Source: Klebsormidium nitens (lineage: Eukaryota; Streptophyta; Klebsormidiophyceae; Klebsormidiales; Klebsormidiaceae). From it: a stretch of 64,000 bases of DNA. Each line of letters opens with the position of its first letter. Position 1 is the stretch's first letter. Positions 58,326-64,000 of this stretch are shown in pieces. The stretch is from assembly GCA_000708835.1 (NCBI GenBank), contig DF237216.1, positions 21,168-85,167 of the forward strand, written 5' to 3'. Both the position numbers and the translations under genes were made by a program. The notes below the pieces were generated by a model. That model worked only from the letters and a program-made list of their open reading frames with translations. It was not told the origin of the DNA and ran no database searches.

Positions 58326-59058
58326 CGCAAGCGCGGTCGTGTTTGCTGCACAGGTGCAAGGTTGCCTTTTAAGGGTCAGATGTTAGCCGCCCGTCAGCCG
58401 TTTGAGTGAATTCTGTCAATCTTCTTTTCGTGACAGCCTTCTCAGGAAGCAAAGGCGCGGATGGAAGACTTAGACTCTAAAGGTGTGGTTCGTTGATCTT
58501 CGACCATTTGAATGTAAGCGTGATGCGTGCGGCCCAATGAGTTGACAAGCTGCCTTAGAAAGACCGGATGAAGGCTGGCAGGACAAGACGTCAGTAGTGA
58601 GTAATCCCAAATCGCATCCGCTTCGCAGCAGACTCGAGTCCCTGATCGTGGGCTGCTCGCTTGTAGATTGTCGGGCAATACTAGAGCGGTCAGACTCTTG
58701 AAGATGCTTTCCTGTCCAGAAGGTCCGCCTTGGTTTGCTTACAAGGTTCATCAGAATTATGTGAGAACTTTAGGTTTAAGGAAGAGATAGCGTAGAACTT
58801 CCTCGGGAGGCAGCATCAGCCAAGCTGAAGCCTGAATACGTTTTGATATCGAGCTCAATCGACGAGCAGTGCAGGTTTCTGCCTTTGTCTATACCGCTCA
58901 AAGTTCTTCTCATCACTTTCATTGACGAGTCCCTCTGTAGTTGCAACAGGGGTAATGAGCATTCGGTTGATTTCTGATGTACTACACGAATCAATGTTTC
59001 GAAAATAAGATTCAAGTAGAATGTGCAAACCTTGAGAATTAGCTTGACACGCACTTAC

Positions 59059-60350
59059 CAGGACACAAGCCAGCATTGGCTGTCGCTGTTGGGTAGATAT
59101 TGATCACAGGAGCGCCGGTATAGTTGTATGCGCAATATACTGATGCTTTGAAGTCGGGGAACTGAGGCCCATACACGAACACAAAGTAGAGGCAGGCAGC
59201 CCCGTAGAAGGTAAGCGGGGGAGCCCCCCTGGGGTATGAGGCCAACAGAGGGCACGAGTTTGGAGCAACCGTTTCTGCAAACAGAGACATACACCGGGTT
59301 CGATTTACTCAAGCTGATTGAGAAATATAAATGGAGATGGAGTTGAAAAGAAATCCGCGAAGTGAATGTACTTCATAGCGCCAACAATGGTAATGCAACG
59401 AGTGCCAAGTCAGAACCCCAGAAGCGGCCGCAGGTAGGCATTCAAGGACGAGGCGGAAGACGAAGCGAAGTGGAGTTCCTGGGTCCGTTTAGAAAGACTC
59501 GCTGATCAGAAGAACGGCTGGTTAGCCTAGCCCAACTCTGGGGGCCTATCCACCTGCCAGACAAGGGTTAGTTCTGGTGAGGCATCGTCTCTGAAGCATG
59601 CTGCAGGGAAAAAGTTTTGAGTCTGTGTTACATTGAAGCTAGGCTGCTACTCATTCTGCAGAGTATTTTCCGGCTGCACACTTAGAGGGTCGTACGTGGA
59701 TCTAACACTACGTATGGTAAGACCGTTTCAAGATCAGATGAAAGAACATTGGGAACTTGTTTTAACTCCGAAGCTTCATCTACAAATAAGATGGTTTGAA
59801 AAGTTTCACTCAGGAGGTCACCACTGGCACTGATCACAAACCCAGCAACGTTCAAAATTTCCCTGAAAACGTAAACGCTGAAACGGTAAGAACGGTTCTG
59901 TGTTCAATAGCGCTTGGCTTTGATTGGAACACTATCGCCCAAACGGGTCCTCGATCGGCCCAAAACACTATAAGCGGACTGAACACAGTCCTAGGATGCA
60001 GGGTGACCTGGTGGTTTGTGTGGGTACGAGCTGCGCGGAGCAGGCAAACCTTTCTTCAGGTTATATATTAAGCGAGGTCTTATTGACGTTCAATAGGCAG
60101 CTTATATCAACTTGATCGAGAAGGACGCGAAAACGGGACGGAGAGCAACTGGCGAGAGCAACTGAGAACTGACCGGGGCAGGCACCCGGGGGCGTTGGAG
60201 GATTTTGGAGGATACCGCTGGTGTCGTAAGTGCAGGGTACTACTCCGACGGGACGGCCGGGTAGAGTTGGATACGTGAAAAGGCAGTTTATCTGATTCCA
60301 CGGTTGCCCTTGCAGCCGTTCAACGGGCGGGCACACGGACGTCCAGAGAG
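59059..60350 (-). CDS. Cys-rich extracellular-type protein, two module exons (partial)
   Basis: Two minus-strand exons have good borders and the same phase 1-1: 60350-60174 (177 nt) and 59274-59059 (216 nt). Each encodes one copy of a similar module with the layout C-P...C-x-aromatic...C-x-Y...G...C-P-G. Examples are SVCPPVER, NQINCLFTYP, VVPCTYDTSG, PGACPG and NSCPLLAS, GAACLYFVFVYG, VYCAYNYTG, AGLCPG. Four cysteines per module suggest two disulfides and a secreted or wall location. Neighbouring exons are probable but not fixed: candidates lie near 60600-60916 upstream and 58442-58690 downstream (VCCEADAIWDYSLLTSCPAS). No named domain was recognised. Confidence 0.5.
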
Positions 60351-60916
60351 CTGCGGTTTCAACGGAAGACAAAATCAGGGTTAGTCGATGATCAATGGTT
60401 CTTTTGGATTCATGCTTGATCGAAAGCGACGGAGTAAGCGGGCCGTTTCCAAATGCGGGAAAGATTCGGAGCGGCAGAATGCATAACGAAGCAGGAAGAT
60501 AGAGGTATGATTGGTTTTGCGCGTGGAAAACTTCGATAGGGTCGGTCGTGTCCAACGGATGACAGAAAACGTGAGGATGCACTGGAGTCACTGCCGATAA
60601 GAGCCTTACCACGTCTGATACACCGGGGTAACTAAAAAGCTGAGCGCGTTTTCAGATTACGTCTTGAGGCCAAACCAACTTTGCGTCCGGCCGTGAAAGT
60701 ATCAACTTAGAACCCAGCGTTCCAAGATTTAAAAAGGCTGAAGTACCCACGGGGTGTTGGTGTAGGTACCGGCATCGGAGAGAGTGTCAGTTGGGTCTGC
60801 AGTGGCTTGCGTTGGGCGACGCTGGTCGTGTGGCCGGGGACACTTCCCGGGCTCGAGAGAGAGTCTTGGTCGGACCCGGTTGCTATCACCTGGGCATGGC
60901 AGGAGGGATCAAGCAT

Positions 60917-62465
60917 ACTCTATTTTGCAGAAGTGTTTCTGGCAGAAGAAATTCAAATGTTAAAGGGTTTCGATACCAAGCTCGGTTGAGCTTGGCTCAA
61001 TCTCCCTCCACTTTGAAGTCAGCTGGAGCTCCTTGATGCTTGTTTCATGCTTTTGAGTCTGAGCGGATCCTAAGGTGTCATGCTTCGAAGCAGAACAAAT
61101 CGAAACAAGGACTGGATGTACCGTCATAAAAGGTACCTGGTATGAATCGTCGGCCCTTTGGAGCGCAGTAAGTTGGAGCGATGAGGTGCCACAAACATTT
61201 TAAAGGAATGATGAGGCTGGCTAAGCGAAAGTGGAATCATTCTCATCTTGCCCATCATTCAGGGATCTACTACAAAGTTCCTTTGAAACCAGGATCCGGT
61301 AACATTTAAGCTTGACTATATCAGGAAGAGTTTGCAATATTAGGCATACCATACCAGGTTTACAAGTACTCCCGAGACACAGAAGAGTACCTTAGAGTTG
61401 ACGGTTACAGATCACGCGACAAAAGAGGACGAAATTCATCTGTCTCACCTTACTCAGGTATAACATAAGAGATGTTTACAGAGATCGTTGAAGCCAAGTT
61501 CTCCTCACCTTGGACCTCTGAACAAGGAAGAAAAACAGGCAGACAAAGACAAGCGAGGAACAGTAGAGGAGCGCCATGTACTACGCGCGCGCAGCCTAGC
61601 GGCGGCGCCCGGAAATGACGGAGAGGTGGCGCCTTGCTGAGGGAATGAAGTATCGATCAGGAGTGTGCGAAACAAGCGGACCGGGAAGGCAAAGTGAAAG
61701 ACAAAGCTTGAAAGACGTGCAAGTGTTTATGCTCTGGCGAAAGACTCGCTGAGACAATCTGGGCGCCGGCCGAAATTCGGAGAACCTGGCAGGGACGACC
61801 CTCGTCAAATCACTCTTGCATTCGTCTACAAAGCAACCCCTCGAACCTGATCCATACCAGAACTACTTTCGGGCATCTGGTCTCAGCACAGAGGGACCGA
61901 TCGATTTGTGGCTGTGGCTTGACTCGAACTCCAAGGATGTGGATCGAACTCCAAGGATGTGGATCTTCCGGTTGACGACTGAAAACTTCGAGGAGTCTCG
62001 ACTCTTCTACAACCTGGCTAGGCTCCCGTTCAGAGACTAGGTAAGTTCCTGTGCAACACGCGTGCAATCCGCAGCTACTTCATCTTGTGACTCGTCTTAA
62101 CCTTGTGCGATGATTGTTGAGGTCTCTATAAGAAGCCTTGGATTCCAAAAGTCATCAGCGTGGCAGGCGGTTAATAGTTACCCAGCAGCTAGAGATCCGA
62201 AAGAATCTGGATCGCAACCTGAAGCGCGCACTTTACGCGCGCTTGCCGCCGGCCGCAATAAACGGGCAACGCGCGTCGGCCTGCTTCAGCTTGTCGCGGC
62301 CGGCTGCAATTCGAACTTTGAAACCTGCAAACCCGCCGACCTGGGGCGCCCGCGGGCGGCTACGCGCCATAATATGCTGTTTCATCAGGTCGATCCATCT
62401 TCTTCATTGCCAGATCATTCTACTTATCCCTAACGAAGAAATGAGTTTGTTCACATTGTAAGAAC
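60917..62465. other. Spacer with GC island at 62225-62375
   Basis: No gene is supported. The 3' part holds a GC-rich block (GCGCGCACTTTACGCGCGC, GCCGCCGGCCGC, GGGGCGCCCGCGGGCGG) about 100-240 bp before the copy-3 start. A short direct repeat (AACTCCAAGGATGTGGATC twice) lies at about 61927-61963. Confidence 0.45.
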
Positions 62466-63304
62466 ATGGGCCTTTCCTGCTCCTGCCCCGCTTATGCTGC
62501 AGCGCAATTGCTGACGGCGTTGCTCCGGAGGACGTGCATAAGGGCGAGAATCATGGTTCTTGCCAAGGCGCTGGAGCGCCGAAAGAAGAGAGAGCTGTAG
62601 CCGTGGATCTGAAGCCCGCTCCCAGCTCCGTCGTCATTTCTTGGGTCTTTGATGACGTCTTCAGGAGCAAGTGGGGACTGAGCAGAGAGGAGAAAGAAAT
62701 GCGCGAAGTTCAGTTGGAGGCACATGCTGAGCGGCTGGGGAGTTGCTGGGAAATGCATGGTGACGATTTCACCAAGGCTTTTGCGGAGAAACTCATGGCA
62801 CGTGTAGAATCCATATTCTGCACAGACAGCCAGCTGAGGGAGGTTTATCCATTCCTTGTGGGGCTGTTTGGTGCTTGCACAGGCGGACTAAGCTTACACG
62901 TCACAAGGGGTTCGCAGGAGCTTTGGCCTTTTGTTTTGGAGGAGTTCCGCCGGAAGCACGAGCGGTTGGCTCGAGGAGTGGAATGGGCGGCACCTGAAAC
63001 AACGAACTGGCGGCATCAAATCCTCTGCGTCCTCCATCATCTGAATCACTACTCAATACTTTTTAGCAAAGAGGAGGGTTCTACCGAAGCGCCAAGCGAT
63101 CTAAGAAGAGCAATCGGAAAAGTCAGATCAGAGCTGTTGATTGACCAGAACAAAGCAGAACAAGAGCAAGCGGACAAGAAGGCAAAAGAGGAAAGGGAAG
63201 CCAGAGAAGCGAAACTCAAGGCCAAACGACAGCAGTTCAAGGATTCCTTGAAAAGAGCGCCTTGGGACAAGGAAGTAGCTGTAACAGGCCAGGAGAAGCC
63301 GTAA
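62466..63304 (+). pseudogene. MG..C / APWDK family, copy 3, frameshift after the MG..C start
   Basis: A start MGLSCSCP at 62466 matches the family N-terminus, but that frame runs on without family similarity. The conserved remainder (ADGVAPEDVHKGEN, SSVVISWVFDDV, LEAHAERLGSCWE, FTKAFAEKLMA, FLVGLFGACTGG, VTRGSQELWPFVLEEFRRK, LKRAPWDKE) lies in a different frame. That frame is open from about 62461 to 63304 with no good Met before EMREVQLEAH. A one-base indel around 62490 explains this, as would a sequence error or a tiny intron. Everything after the break is intact, so this copy may be recently disabled or still functional. The C-terminus is a long Lys/Glu-rich helix. Confidence 0.65.
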
Positions 63305-63807
63305 AGAAGACCAACTTGAAGAGAGTAGGGTAGGGAGTATGCTGTACACAGGAACAGCTAGAGATTGCTCATGACGAGCTGGCGCTTGAGGTCCTATCAG
63401 ACCGGTCATCTTATTTTCCAATTGTGTCGAGCAGACGTATACAGCGCAGAATTTCCGTCAGCTTTGGACGGATTGAGATTGAATCATCGCAGCCGGCAAT
63501 GGTGACGTACATGATGGGCATGCCGTAAAATTTTATGCCTCGCGGCTGTCCATGATGCACGCGTTGGACGTTGTAACCAGGTGCCAAATCGCTTTAATTT
63601 CACGGGTGCCCCTGCAACCCGGAACCGCATTGATTTTTACGTGCCACGTGCACAACGGATTCCTTGAGTTGCACACTTTCAGATCTTACGTTTCATATGC
63701 CAGTGCTAAACCGACCTTGGACGATGGATATTTATAAAAGGAATTGTATACTTTGATACTTATCCCCTAGAATAAGACCGCAAAGCTAAAAGCACGCACG
63801 GCTTTTG
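63305..63807. other. Spacer
   Basis: No supported gene. A 61-codon frame at 63552-63737 has no motif. Confidence 0.4.
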
Positions 63808-63942
63808 GCATATTGCTGCCTGAGTGGGCATCCGCAGACTGATGTGAAAACGTTCATTGCTGTCAAGGGTAGGCAGGAGGTGGGAGAAGTTATTTGTCTA
63901 GATCTCAACGCATCGCAGAAAGTAGCGGCCAGCCTAGCCTGA
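63808..63942 (+). pseudogene. Decayed copy of the last thioredoxin exon
   Basis: Sequence from about 63808 aligns with the start of thioredoxin exon 3 (56743): GCATATTGC.. versus GATATTGCG.., then GTGGGCATCCGCAGACTG versus GTGGGAATCCGCGCACTG. The readable part gives TFIAVKGRQEVGEVI and NASQKVAASLA, ending in TGA at 63940-63942. The cis-Pro region is frameshifted (VKTFIAV instead of LPTFIAV) and no active-site exon is seen upstream. It is a duplicated remnant. Confidence 0.7.
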
Positions 63943-64000
63943 ACCTTTCTTCTCTTAAAGCGGTCGTTGCTAGAAGGGATGGATAGGCGTTACTAAAAGA

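Noticed and set aside
58201-58386. VVGAG-repeat protein
   Set aside because: The open frame is produced by a 15-bp minisatellite and has no coding context on either side.

Overview
The window reads as nuclear DNA from a green-lineage eukaryote, most likely a streptophyte alga (Klebsormidium-like) or a bryophyte-grade plant. This is inferred from content. Genes are split by many short GT-AG introns. A plant-type UDP-xylose synthase and a plant NodH-like sulfotransferase sit beside a class I cyclic-nucleotide phosphodiesterase, an enzyme that flowering plants lack. No bacterial operon structure, rRNA or CRISPR array was seen.

Left part (1-14.9 kb): a degenerate ~125-bp minisatellite, then the 5' part of a minus-strand membrane-anchored sulfotransferase that runs off the left edge. 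A tandem segmental duplication follows (about 4.0-8.2 kb and 8.95-12.1 kb). Each unit holds a divergent pair of short F-box-like genes of one lineage-specific family, and a fifth, diverged member lies at 14.3 kb. The first unit carries a 987-bp non-autonomous CACTA-like transposon (4709-5695) with inverted termini and a GCA target-site duplication. The second unit keeps the matching empty site.

Middle part (15-50 kb): a gene-poor stretch with GC-rich islands. Then comes a 16-exon PDE gene (18812-25097, plus strand), whose exon phases all agree and give about 600 residues. Next is a Golgi-type UDP-glucuronate decarboxylase (UXS; 33818-26257, minus strand, 7 exons), with one extra base in exon 6 and a partial duplication of that exon in the next intron. 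A 409-bp Tourist/Harbinger-like MITE (34652-35060) and two unrecognised spliced genes follow. A large METTL25/RRNAD1-type methyltransferase gene (46281-41041, minus strand) is head to head with UDP-N-acetylglucosamine pyrophosphorylase (46653-49923, plus strand). The last two probably share a promoter.

Right part (50-64 kb): three copies of an unrecognised family that begins with an N-myristoylation/S-acylation-like MG..C start and ends in an APWDKE-type motif. One copy is intact, one is a clear pseudogene, and one has a frameshift right after the MG..C start. They are interleaved with an atypical thioredoxin (FCGPC active site), a decayed thioredoxin exon and a Cys-rich protein built of phase 1-1 module exons. 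The two lineage-specific duplicated families, with their pseudogenes, GC islands and transposon, are the most novel content. The housekeeping genes in the middle are conventional.

Intron models come from splice consensus, phase agreement and family homology, read by eye. No search or transcript data were available.
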